Both the position numbers and the translations under genes were made by a program. A DNA stretch of 64,000 bases from Petrolisthes cinctipes. Taxonomy: Eukaryota > Arthropoda > Malacostraca > Decapoda > Porcellanidae. The stretch lies in the NCBI GenBank assembly GCA_033782935.1, contig JAWQEG010000519.1, positions 144,001-208,000 on the forward strand, written 5' to 3'. The notes below the pieces were generated by a model. It saw only the letters and a program-made list of their open reading frames with translations, was not told the DNA's origin and searched no databases. Below, one piece after another: positions 54,835-64,000 of the stretch; position 1 is the stretch's first letter; each line of letters starts with the position of its first letter.

Positions 54835-57800
54835 TTAAACTCTGCTTAACAAATCTGCTCCTATGTTATCCTTGCCAGAGATATATACTATCCTAAACCC
54901 GTAGCTTTGCAAACAAAGAGCCCAACGTAATAGTCTGTCATTGCCTCCCTTAAAATGAGTTAGGTACACTAGGGGTTTATGATCAACTTCTAAAATAAAC
55001 TCTTTACCTCTTAAATAATAATCGAAATGCCTGATACCGAATACTATCGCTAGACATTCCTTTTCAATAGTACTATACCTACTTTCTCTGTCAAGGAGCT
55101 TACGACTAGCATACGCCACGGGATGGGGAGTATCCTCTGCATACTGCAGTAGAACGGCACCCAGACCATGGTTGGACGCGTCTGTTCGAAGCACGAAGGG
55201 ACGACTGGCATCAGGTAGCTGTAGGATGGGATGAGAGTGTAGAGATGTCTTCAGGTGTTCGAAGCAAGTCAACAATTCTTCTGTCCATACCAAAGATTCA
55301 GGAGCACCTTTCCGAAGTAGATCTGAGAGGCTGCAAGTATAAGATGCGGCGTTAGGAATGAATGCCCTATAAAAAGATACCATACCCAGGAATGAGCATA
55401 GCAGTTTCTTTGTCTTGGGAGGAGGCACTCTCATTATCGCCTCTACTTTACTCTCCTGAGAATGTAGAGTATATCCATCGACAACAAATCCCAAGTACTG
55501 GATCGAATTGAATCCAAAGCGACACTTGGACGGACGTGCTGTTAATCCATGTTGTCGTAGGCGATGAAGTACGTTGCGAAGAGCCAGTAGGTGAGTTTCC
55601 CATGTCTGTCCACAGATAAAGATATTGTCAAAATAAAAAGTAACTCCACCTAGGCCAGCCAGGACAATCCTCATTAGTCTAACGTAAGTGGCGCAAGCCG
55701 TGACCAACCCAAAAGGAAGGCGGTTAAACTCCATGAAGCCAAGGTGTGATGGAAATGCAGTGTAAGTCATTGCTCTATCGGTTAAAGGCACTTGATAGTA
55801 TGCTTTGGTAATATCTATCTCTGAGAAGTACTTACTACCATAGAATTTATGAAGGTCTTCTGTGATGAAACCGATTGGTTCAGCATCGAAGGTAGTGATG
55901 GAATTCAGCATTCTGAAGTCTATAGCGAGGCGGTAACTGCCGTCGGACTTCTTTACCATCAGAACAGGTGAGCAATGAGGTGAGGTCGATGGTTTGATGA
56001 TTCCCTGAGCAAGAAGTTGCTCCACTTCCTGTTCAAAGAAAGGTTTTAAGTGAAGAGGAATAGGATAATGTTTTGGTTTTATACCCTCAGTTGTACACAC
56101 CTCTATATCATGCTTAATGGACAGGGTACATCCAGGTATTTCAGAAAGAGTGTCATGGAAGTATTCCATGATGCATTTGAGATTGTCTCGTTGTTCTGCA
56201 GTGACCATACTTCCTACTTCTGGAAATTTGTTAGAGTCTGGGGTATCTGAGCGACCATCTGGTGTTACGGGCATCTTTATATCCTCTATACACTCTATAC
56301 TGTTTACTGTAGACAAGTTTTGTACTTCGAAAGCAACAGACTGTTCATCCAGGAGGGTTGCTTGATTCACAGAGGTACGACGATGATATCTTTTCAAGAG
56401 GTTGGCATGATATAGCTTCGGCTTTCCCTTTTCAATAATGACGTAATTCACTTTATTTTTCCTTTCAATAACTGGATATGGCCCACTCCAAGACATAAGT
56501 AACTTGCTCTTAGAATCGGGAAGGAGGACAAGTACTTCCTCTCCCTGTTTAAATTGTCTGTCTTGAGATCGCAAATCGAAGTAGGACTTGTACTTCATTG
56601 CACTGACATCAGCGTTCTCAGCAGCAATCTTGGCACATTCTGCCAGCTTATCCTGGAGTTCAATCACATATTGAAAACATGAACGTTGATCGTCATCTAA
56701 TTTGGCATCTTCCCACAAATCTCTTAAAATGGAAAGGGGTCCTCTTACTCTCCTGCCGTACAGCATTTCGAAAGCAGAAAACCCTGTTCGGTCACTTGGC
56801 ATTTCCCGAAGTGCAAATAGAGTAGCAGGGAGATATCTGTGCCACTCACGAGGCTTGTCGGAGCATAATTTCCTCAAAGAAGCTTTTAAAGTAGCATGGA
56901 ATCGTTCCACTCTTCCATTACCACTAGGATGGTAGGGGGTAGTGAAAAGTGGCTTAATACCGAGTAATCTATGAAGTTCTCCCATCATTTTAGATGTAAA
57001 TTGAGCTCCTCTATCTGACAAAATCTCTGTAGGGATGCCTACCCTAGAGAAAATAGTTAGCAAGGCTTCGGCAACAGAAATGGAAGTGATTTCCTTTAAA
57101 GGAACTGCTTCTGGGAAACCAGTAGCAAAGTCTATCAATGTTAGCAAATAACGATGTCCTTCTGATGACGGAGGTGAGAGAGGTCCAACTATGTCCACAG
57201 CCACTCTCAGGAAAGGTTCAGTTATAATAGGAAGTTGTTTCAGAGGGACTGGTTTAACTTTCCCTTTTACAGACATTCTTTGACACTTGTCACAAGATTT
57301 ACAGAAAGTCCTTATGTCACTCCACATGCCTGGCCAATAAAATTGTTCACAAATTTTCATACCTGTTTTACGATGCGATAGATGACCAGCTAATGGGCTT
57401 TCGTGAGCAAGGGTTAACACTTGTCTACGACACTCCGATGGGACAACTAGTATTCTTTTTTTTTCTTGGGTGTCCGAGATCGACGAGCGGCAGATCCGAT
57501 AATACAATCCGTGGCACAACTCATAACTATAAGTAGATCCAGTCCTAGTCACTTCTTCTTCACCAGTAGATGCCTTGTCTCTTATGGTAGAAAGAGATGG
57601 ACACGAAGCCTGTAAGCGAGAGAATTCATCAGGGTTTACAGATAATGGTTCAAACAAGGGTAACACAAGTGGGTGAATCTTCTTAGTACGACCAGCACGC
57701 GTCTGAACTGCTTGTACGTTTTCTTCGGGAGTCGGCTGGAGATAAGCCTTGTCCGGATCAGGATCATGCGGTGGGCGTACTCCTGGAACATTACCTATAA

Positions 57801-59091
57801 GGATACTACAAAGTTTTATCGGGGCTGGGACAGCATTGACCCAACCTTCCAAATATGGACAACGAATGTAACACCTCACCAATGGAAAGTCGTCGACTCG
57901 CCCCAGATAGTCTGCAACAGAGACCTTCTTACAACTAGACACATCTACATCTGGCAAGGCTTCTTCCGAAACAACCACACAAGTACAGCCAGTATCTCGA
58001 AGGATTGTCGACACTCTAGAACCATTAATAGTACCAGAAGTAAAATATTGCTGGGGTGATGGTTTAGAAAAGCAAACTCCAATTTTATAGGGGGTCTTTG
58101 CGTCAGATGTAAATTTGGATTTAAACAAACTGGGATTTTGAGGACAATTTGGTCTAATATGGCCTACCTCTCCGCAGTTGTGACACTTCATAGGAGTTTT
58201 CCGGACTAGAGGTGGAGAAGTTTGTTGTGGAAAATCCTTCGTCGGGCTGTAGGGTTTCTTGGGACGGTCCATAGCTGGCCGATTTCTGGGATAAGCGTTG
58301 TGAGCTGAAGTCCAGATATCTGCTCGTCGGACAGCTTCGGATAAGGACTGGACATCATTCTCCTTCAGGAACATACGAAGCTCTGGGGTAAGAGAAGCTA
58401 GGAACTGATCCAAAATAATAAAAGATTTTAAGGATGAGAAAGTTTGCCCGACTCCACAAGAGTCGAGCCAATGCTCAAACAAACGACACAGATGAATGGA
58501 GTATTGTTGGAAGGTTTCACCAATACCAATTCTAGCCGACCTAAAACTGCTCCTATAATGATCTGAAGTCTTGCAAAAACTCCTCAAAAGAGCCGCTTTC
58601 AACTGCTCATAGTCCCCTGTGACTTCATCGGATAATGTAGTATAAATGTCTGCTAATTTATCGGTCAGAAGACTTCCTAGTTGGATAGCAAATCCACTTT
58701 CTTCAATATGTAGCAATGAAGCAATACGCTCAAAGCGAGTGAAATATGAAGCCAAGTCTTCATTTTCTTGGTATCGTGGTAAAGACGGACGAGGGGTTGA
58801 ACCCGTGTCTGAAGAAATTGAAGCACCAATATTTTCAGAGGGTTGGGCCTTTAGTTTTTCTAGTTTAAGTTGTTCCAGAGCGAGAGTATGCTGACGTTCC
58901 TCTCTTTTCTCTACTCGTTCTCGTTCCTCTCTTTTCTCTACTCGTTCTCTTTCTCTTTCTTCCCGGTGCCGGGCCTGTTCACTAGATACAAACTCTCTTA
59001 ACTCCTCGTCCTGGTATCCAAGGTCTCGACCAAGGTTAACCAACTCCTGAATTGACGACATAGAACCAGTAGAATAAAATATATACAACAA
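54835..59091 (-). CDS. Gag-Pol polyprotein, order Gag-PR-IN-RT-RH, 1418 codons
   Basis: Single ORF; the first ATG is 59091 and a second at codon 11 (MSSIQEL) may be the real start. Charged coiled region at about residues 35-70. SCAN-like Gag segment at 183-262 (FRSARIGIGETF, LCRLFEHWL, IILDQFLASLTPELRMF). CCHC knuckle near 300 (CHNCGEVGHIRPNC). Protease DTG near 365. Integrase HHCC from about 563 (HESPLAGHLS ... CKSCDKC), and a DD35E core with the second Asp near 692 in SDRGAQF and the Glu exactly 35 residues on. GPY/F module near 900. RT: RLAIDF near 1050, FSEIDITKAYYQV, then YFDN with Asn at 1156 where Asp is usual. RNase H D-E-D-D set at about 1280-1415. No frame break. Confidence 0.93.
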   Translation of the reverse strand: MLYIFYSTGSMSSIQELVNLGRDLGYQDEELREFVSSEQARHREERERERVEKREERERVEKREERQHTLALEQLKLEKLKAQPSENIGASISSDTGSTPRPSLPRYQENEDLASYFTRFERIASLLHIEESGFAIQLGSLLTDKLADIYTTLSDEVTGDYEQLKAALLRSFCKTSDHYRSSFRSARIGIGETFQQYSIHLCRLFEHWLDSCGVGQTFSSLKSFIILDQFLASLTPELRMFLKENDVQSLSEAVRRADIWTSAHNAYPRNRPAMDRPKKPYSPTKDFPQQTSPPLVRKTPMKCHNCGEVGHIRPNCPQNPSLFKSKFTSDAKTPYKIGVCFSKPSPQQYFTSGTINGSRVSTILRDTGCTCVVVSEEALPDVDVSSCKKVSVADYLGRVDDFPLVRCYIRCPYLEGWVNAVPAPIKLCSILIGNVPGVRPPHDPDPDKAYLQPTPEENVQAVQTRAGRTKKIHPLVLPLFEPLSVNPDEFSRLQASCPSLSTIRDKASTGEEEVTRTGSTYSYELCHGLYYRICRSSISDTQEKKRILVVPSECRRQVLTLAHESPLAGHLSHRKTGMKICEQFYWPGMWSDIRTFCKSCDKCQRMSVKGKVKPVPLKQLPIITEPFLRVAVDIVGPLSPPSSEGHRYLLTLIDFATGFPEAVPLKEITSISVAEALLTIFSRVGIPTEILSDRGAQFTSKMMGELHRLLGIKPLFTTPYHPSGNGRVERFHATLKASLRKLCSDKPREWHRYLPATLFALREMPSDRTGFSAFEMLYGRRVRGPLSILRDLWEDAKLDDDQRSCFQYVIELQDKLAECAKIAAENADVSAMKYKSYFDLRSQDRQFKQGEEVLVLLPDSKSKLLMSWSGPYPVIERKNKVNYVIIEKGKPKLYHANLLKRYHRRTSVNQATLLDEQSVAFEVQNLSTVNSIECIEDIKMPVTPDGRSDTPDSNKFPEVGSMVTAEQRDNLKCIMEYFHDTLSEIPGCTLSIKHDIEVCTTEGIKPKHYPIPLHLKPFFEQEVEQLLAQGIIKPSTSPHCSPVLMVKKSDGSYRLAIDFRMLNSITTFDAEPIGFITEDLHKFYGSKYFSEIDITKAYYQVPLTDRAMTYTAFPSHLGFMEFNRLPFGLVTACATYVRLMRIVLAGLGGVTFYFDNIFICGQTWETHLLALRNVLHRLRQHGLTARPSKCRFGFNSIQYLGFVVDGYTLHSQESKVEAIMRVPPPKTKKLLCSFLGMVSFYRAFIPNAASYTCSLSDLLRKGAPESLVWTEELLTCFEHLKTSLHSHPILQLPDASRPFVLRTDASNHGLGAVLLQYAEDTPHPVAYASRKLLDRESRYSTIEKECLAIVFGIRHFDYYLRGKEFILEVDHKPLVYLTHFKGGNDRLLRWALCLQSYGFRIVYISGKDNIGADLLSRV

Positions 59092-59459
59092 GAAACAAGA
59101 TTGTTACCCAAGGAAATACAAAATAGCCAAAAGGATACAGGAACAAAATAGAGAAGAGTGGCAACAACAAAACAACGCACCAACAGCGAACACAGCAGCA
59201 AAACAACAACAACAACAAAAATAGTTCAATGCCAGAAGAGTTACCTCTGCACCTGACAATATCGGGATCACAAACCAGAGTCCAGCAAAGACGCACCTGG
59301 CGTGTCGATACAAACAATGAGATCCCACCACACTCAATCACCAAACACTTACTTCTGAGCCCCGAGACAGCAAGTGGGGATAGGAAGAAACATCTGATAC
59401 CCAAGGCGATTGGTGGAGAATTCCAGACTTCTTGATTCGTCGAGCCTGGGTTGATGGAG
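59092..59459 (-). other. 5' leader of Gmr1-type element
   Basis: About 370 bp between the primer binding site and the first ATG, with CAA/AAC-rich plus-strand sequence. No separate ORF supported. Confidence 0.7.
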
Positions 59460-59479
59460 GAATCCTGGCGAGGTCGCCA
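59460..59479 (-). promoter_or_regulatory. Primer binding site
   Basis: Coding-strand TGGCGACCTCGCCAGGAT... lies 2 nt inside the 5' LTR. Its complement reads as a tRNA 3' end: T-loop GAAUCC, a full 5-nt T-stem side, a 7-nt acceptor side, discriminator G and CCA. A G discriminator is typical of eukaryotic tRNA-Ser; the exact tRNA is inference. Confidence 0.8.
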
Positions 59480-59481
59480 CT

Positions 59482-60145
59482 TGTAGAGGAAAGGTATCTC
59501 AGCCGTACAGATGGAGTTATGACAGAGTACTCCTCTTTCTTGCACCAGATATCCCACTCATAACATCACCCAGTAAGTTCCGAGGATAATTGAAGTTCAG
59601 ATTAAAACAATTCCCACGTTTAATAACAAAGCTATGAATTCAGCACAGCAGGATACTTGCAATAATAGATCATTTGCAATTACAAGGCAGTCCACCAAAA
59701 TAACACTGATCAATGAACAAGCAATATGTCAGGAGGTGTACTAGACTCCTCTAAATGGTAGCAGCAGGGTGGGCTACACAGTGTAGGAGGTACATTCTGA
59801 CCACATAGCACTAATACACTTTAAAGAACAGTATAGTAGATAGGCGTAACACGGAAACGGCCCAGTGACCGTGACAACCCAAAGAATAGACTTGGTGGAG
59901 GACAGAGATGGTGGTGTGTGAGAGCTCTGGTGTCTCAGTATGCTCTGCCCGTTGTTGAAGGAAGCAGTCCATGACGTAGGCTTGGTTTGGAGTCGAGACT
60001 GACAAGCAATACAGCAAGAGCTAGAAAATATGAAACCTCGATATAAACTTCGAATCATATGAAAATCAACTAGAGGGTATAATTCCGCATCTAGTATAAA
60101 CCAGTGAGATTGATAATCTATCAATAAGGTAGACTTTCCCTTACA
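59482..60145 (-). repeat. 5' LTR of Gmr1-type element
   Basis: 664 bp, same ends as the 3' LTR. It drives transcription leftward into the gag-pol ORF. It carries T, C, C and A at the four positions (near 59579, 59613, 60085 and 60098) where the other LTR differs. Confidence 0.95.
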
Positions 60146-60593
60146 GTGGGTGAGAGGATAGGAAGGGTGAGGAATAGCAATAAAAGAAGATTGATGAATA
60201 GCTGGTGGAATGAAGATATTGAGAATGTGAGGAAGGAGAGTAATAGGAAGTGTAGAAGACTAAGGAAAAATGTAGGCAATAGTGAGGAAGATAGAATAGC
60301 ATATGAGGAGGCATGGAAGGAGTATGAACTGCAGGAGCCGGTGGCGGCAGGTTCGAAAACTGAGAGCTGAGTTTCCCAAATAATGTAAACTTTATAAAAG
60401 TTACCACATAAACTAAAGTGAAAAATAAGAGAAGATGGCTAATCAAAATGCAAGAAGTGGAGCACGAAGAGAAGAAAGCTGTGGAAGATGTGAAAACAGA
60501 GTAAAATAACAGGAGAGAGGAATACAATGTGATAAGTGTAGTGTCTGGTTCCACATCAGATGTGAGCAGGTCAGTCCTACCCTATATAGAGAG

Positions 60594-60932
60594 TTGAAAG
60601 ATTCTGAATCAGTATGGATATGTTCTGGATGTATACCAGTAGCAAAGAAGAGACTGTTAACACCAGAGGGGGAATTAGGAAAAAAGATTGATGAGATGAA
60701 AAAGGAGTTAAGATCTTTCTTTGAGGAAAAAATGATGCAGTGGGAGGAGAGTTTAGTTAAGTTAAAGAAAGATATGTTAGAAGAAATGAAGAATGAAATG
60801 GAGTTAGAACTGAAGAAGAGAGATAAGAAAATAGAGATAATGAAAGTAGAACTAAAAAGTGAAATGGTTGAAGATATGAAAGAGAGAGAGGAAAAAGAGA
60901 GAAAGAGGAATAATATTATAATTTATAATTAG
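60594..60932 (+). pseudogene. LINE ORF1 coiled-coil part, copy D
   Basis: 112 codons from the end of the PHD-like finger (WICSGC) through the coiled coil to a premature stop just before the EEPEESEPK block. The upstream finger lies in a frame cut by a TAA. Confidence 0.6.
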
Positions 60933-61825
60933 AAGAACCCGAGGAATCAGAACCAAAGGAAAAGATACAGAAAGACATAGAAAACTCTCTGGATATAATA
61001 CAAAGGGAAGTAAAAGTAGAGGATGTAGAAATTTTGGATGCAGCAAGATTAGGATTAATAAATGAACCAGGAAAGAAGAGACCACTCCTGTTAAAATTAA
61101 AAGAAACATGGATGAAATGGCAGATTCTGAAAAATGCAAAGAACCTTAAGAATACAAACCATAGACAATTCTTGGGGCAGTAAAAAGCACAGCAATTAGT
61201 GGACTAAGAGGAGAAGTGGGTGCCTCACTCATGAAATCAAAAATTACTAGAACAAAATTACAATATTTACAAGGAATAATGAGAGATGGAGGAAACAAAT
61301 TAACATACGAAATAGTAGAAGAATTGAAGGATAATAGAACAAATAAATGGATGAAGGAATGTGAGAAGGGAATGAAAGCATTAGATATCAATTTAGATAA
61401 ATTAAAAACCATGATGAAGCAACAACTCCTAAACAAGATTTATGAATTGGACACTAAGAACTGGAGAGAGGAAATGGAAAGTAAGACTACCCTAAAGATT
61501 TACAGAAAATGGAAAAAGGAAATGGGAATGACAGAGGAACTATATGACAATAACACCAGCATCAGTGGTGTTATTTAAATGTAGGACAAATACTTTAAAC
61601 TTGGGAGATAGAAAAAGATTTAGAAAAGAGGACAATGAAACAGGATGTAAGTTGTGTGGAACAAATCCAGAAAACTTAGAACATTTTGTGCTTGACTGTA
61701 CTGGCTATGTTGAAGAAAGAAGTAAAATTGGAAAATTGCAACAACCTTATATCGAATGTAAGGAAAACATCATTGGAGGGTTGTTATTCGACAGTGGAAA
61801 ATGTTTGGACAATATAAAAGAATAT

Positions 61826-61934
61826 GGTAAATATTGAATGAATTACCGTTATTGGGTTCGGTTTTTCTACCTTCATTACCCACTTATTTAGACCATTCTA
61901 AGACTATTTTCTTCTATGGCATTTCTCCGCAAAT
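61826..61934 (+). mobile_element. MITE fragment in LINE D
   Basis: 109 bp, AAGAATAT at 61818-61825 and 61935-61942; shared event with copies A-C, one base shorter. Confidence 0.85.
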
Positions 61935-62110
61935 AAGAATATCTTTATAAGTGCTGGAAAATAAGGGAGAAGAAATTAAAGGAACTCAGCAACAAATAAA
62001 CGACAGAAGAGGTGCCGTTGTAAAGGCTATCCCTCGACATCATCGCATCGCATCGCATCACTCTCAGTCATCATCATCAACAACAACAACAACAACGATA
62101 ATAAAGTGTG

Positions 62111-62583
62111 AGTTTTTGTAGTTTTCTATGTTGTATTGTTGTAATCGATAATATTAATGGTTCTTTAGTGGTTTATTATGATATATACGAGTCAATAGAG
62201 AAGGAAACCAAGTGAAATACAATATATAATTCATCGATATAAGATAATTAAATTTAACAAGTATAATCATTTAATTAATTAACACAGGCTTAGTAAATTA
62301 CTTTATTGACCTGTAAAGTAATGAATAAAACAAGCCTGGAAACACACACACACACTACCTTTGGAAAAAAAACCACACACACAAACCTGGGAAAAAAAAA
62401 AAAAAAACAGGAAATATAACGGTTATGTATTATATTGCCATTTAATATTACAATGTTTTTACCTTCTTCACCCACTAATTTATAACATTCTAAGACACTT
62501 TTCTTCTATGGCATTTTCTTTTGCAATGCCCCATTTCCAAGATAGGGCAAATTCAAATGGGGCATTTTGAAATTAGCCTGACC
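62111..62583. other. Spacer with incomplete MITE (unit D/E border)
   Basis: AT-rich with (CA)n near 62343 and an A-run near 62391-62407, then a MITE 3' piece from about 62455 abutting the next MITE. No gene. Confidence 0.7.
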
Positions 62584-63210
62584 GGTTAATATTGAAAGAA
62601 TTACCGTTATTGAGTACGGTATTTCTACCTTCATTACCCACTAATTTAGATCATTCTAAGACTATTTTCTTCTATGGCATTTCCTCTGCCAATGCGGCAT
62701 TTCAAAGATAGGGCATATTCAAATGGGGCATTTTAAAATTAGCCTGACCTTACCTGACCTGACTTAACCTAACCTAGACCGCATCAGACTACCGGGAACT
62801 ATCCTGGGCAAATTACCGGGACCTAACTGGGGCAAACTACCAGGACCTAACCTAGGAAAACAACTGGAACCTAACCTGTGCAAACTACTGGGACCTAACC
62901 TGTGCAAACTATTGGGATCTAACCTAGGCAAACTACTGGGACCTAACCTGTGCAAACTACTGGGACCTAACCTGACCCAACCAAACCTAACATAACATAA
63001 CCTTTCCTTATCTGACCTGACCTAACCTAACCTAACATTATCTGACCTAACCTAACCAAACCTTACGTTACCTTATCTAACCTAACCTAACATAACCAAA
63101 CCTTACCTTATCTGACCTAACCTAACATAGACCACAGCAGACTATCGGGACCTAACCGAGGCAAACTACTGGGACCTAACTGGACATAGTCAATTTTTGG
63201 TGCTACAGAA
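62584..63210 (+). repeat. MITE with 24-bp units and short CCTAA-like array, unit E
   Basis: MITE start GGTTAATATTGAAAG, seven or so 24-bp units (about 62790-62980) and only about 150 bp of CCTAA-like repeats; no SINE. Confidence 0.8.
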
Positions 63211-63280
63211 TATTACAGTAAATATTCAGTAAATGTTTGAATCTTCAAATGATGTAAGACTGGTATTGTTATTGTTTCAG

Positions 63281-64000
63281 ATTCATATGAAATAACACTG
63301 TGGTTGGCAGCCCTGACACCAATAACAGTGTGGTTGGCAGCCCTGACAACAGTAATAACCAAGTGGTCATATTGGTGGCAGAATAAAGCTGTGTTAGTGA
63401 TGGAGGTGGAGGGAAGTGACACCATCAATGTTGTCAGAGAAGAGAAGTGTAACAAGTTGGTTTTTCAACAATGTGGTCAAAAGTTAAGTAGGAAATGCCA
63501 TCTCACTCACCATTTGTTGACTCATACTGGAAAGAAAATGTTTATGTGTGATGAGTGTGGTGAAGAGTTTAGTTGTAAATCTGACCTTAAGAAACACAGC
63601 ATTGTTCACACAGGAGAGAGGAACTTTGAATGTGAAGAATGTGGTAAAAAGTTTGAGAGAAAAGGTGATCTAAAGCAGCACATACTTATACACACAGGAG
63701 TGAAGGACTTTGAATGTGAAGAATGTGGTAAAAAATGTGTGACAAAGAGTAATCTAAAGAAACACATACTTATACACACAGGAGAGAGAAACTTTGAATG
63801 TGAAGAATGTGGTAAAAAGTTTGTGAGAAAGGGTGATCTAAAGAAACACATACTGATACACACAGGAGAGAAGAACTTTGAATGTGAAGAATGTGGTAAA
63901 AAGTTTATGAGAAAGAGTAATCTAAAGGAGCACATACTTATACACACAGGAGTGAAGAAATTTGAATGTAATGAATGTGGTAAAAAGTTTGTGACAAAAG
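63281..64000 (+). CDS. ZNF-E: C2H2 zinc-finger exon, partial (runs off window)
   Basis: Open from the acceptor (TTTCAG, 63280) to the window end, with the conserved ATG at 63400. At least seven fingers are visible. Finger 1 reads FQQCGQKLS: its first zinc Cys is Phe and the core Phe is Leu, so it is probably unfolded. Finger 2 has FSCKSDL. One finger has KKC in place of KKF. The C-terminus, including the TGG/TAG diagnostic codon, lies outside the window. Confidence 0.75.

Larger units (their letters stand above)
54078..60145 (-). mobile_element. Gmr1-type Ty3/gypsy LTR retrotransposon, full length (6,068 bp)
   Basis: Two 664-bp LTRs (TGT...ACA) with four differences flank one 1418-codon ORF on the minus strand. 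A 5-bp duplication GTGGG (54073-54077 and 60146-60150) marks the insertion into the repeat unit of ZNF-D. It has a tRNA-type primer binding site 2 nt inside the 5' LTR and a purine tract GGTGGGGAGGAG against the 3' LTR. The pol order PR-IN-RT-RH is copia-like, but the IN and RT sequences are Ty3/gypsy, as in Gmr1 elements. No env. Low LTR divergence and the intact ORF indicate a recent insertion, with a question over the YFDN box. Confidence 0.92.
60146..62110 (+). mobile_element. LINE copy D, internally deleted
   Basis: It resumes the linker fragment after the LTR element, then ORF1 with TAA near 60505 (CAA-to-TAA) and a stop near 60930. At about 61164 the sequence jumps from AATACAAACCATAGA to CAATTCTTGGGG, joining late ORF1 to late ORF2. 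About 2.7 kb is lost, including all of the endonuclease and RT core. The ORF2 C-terminus with its knuckle (CKLCGTNPENLEHFVLDC) follows, then a MITE fragment at 61826-61934 and the (ATC)n(AAC)n tail. Confidence 0.85.

Noticed and set aside
56050..56365. Plus-strand ORFs within the LTR element (also 57673 and 58646)
   Set aside because: Antisense shadows of the 1418-codon Gag-Pol frame.
59036..59557. 173-codon antisense ORF in leader and LTR
   Set aside because: Covers primer binding site and LTR edge; no motif.

Overview
The window is eukaryotic, AT-rich and dominated by transposable elements and tandem repeats. Degenerate CCTAA/TTAGG-like arrays (the arthropod telomeric pentamer), long (TC)n and (AT)n microsatellites, PIF/Harbinger elements, PHD-type LINEs and large C2H2 finger arrays suggest an arthropod, possibly a decapod crustacean. 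The species is inference. No housekeeping gene, rRNA or functional tRNA was recognised.

Left part (1-15.3 kb): a heavily decayed Ty3/gypsy element in the usual PR-RT-RH-IN order (1-3.4 kb, perhaps followed by env-like remnants); a 50-bp minisatellite; the 3' end of a LINE with poly(A) tail (6.8-7.5 kb); a 3.1-kb PIF/Harbinger element bounded by TTA duplications (8.1-11.2 kb); G-rich, 71-bp, 44-bp and 24-bp minisatellites; and a small inverted-repeat transposon family (here 'GGGCATT MITE') that makes 8-bp target duplications.

Main part (15.3-64 kb): a tandem segmental array. Each unit holds MITE/CCTAA-like DNA (with a tRNA-like SINE in three units), a C2H2 zinc-finger exon (ZNF-A to ZNF-E), a Tc1/mariner C-terminal relic (antisense), a (TC)n tract, a hAT C-terminal relic, and a LINE whose ORF2 is cut near its end by a 110-bp MITE piece. 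Finger exons start at 15312, 32547, 40958, 51383 and 63281 (the last runs off the window). All LINE copies that can be compared share the same dead reverse transcriptase, so the array grew by duplication of one locus, not by repeated retrotransposition.

Two later insertions mark single units. A 7.4-kb PIF/Harbinger element (TAA duplication) sits in the LINE of unit A. A young, apparently full-length 6,068-bp LTR retrotransposon sits in unit D: 664-bp LTRs differing at 4 sites, 5-bp duplication GTGGG, and a single 1418-codon ORF. Its domain order is Gag-PR-IN-RT-RH, the copia-like order known for Gmr1-type Ty3/gypsy elements, and its Gag has a SCAN-like segment. Its RT box reads YFDN instead of YxDD. 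A SCAN-type Gag element lying inside a C2H2 array, the two ingredients of vertebrate SCAN-ZNF genes, is the most notable feature here.
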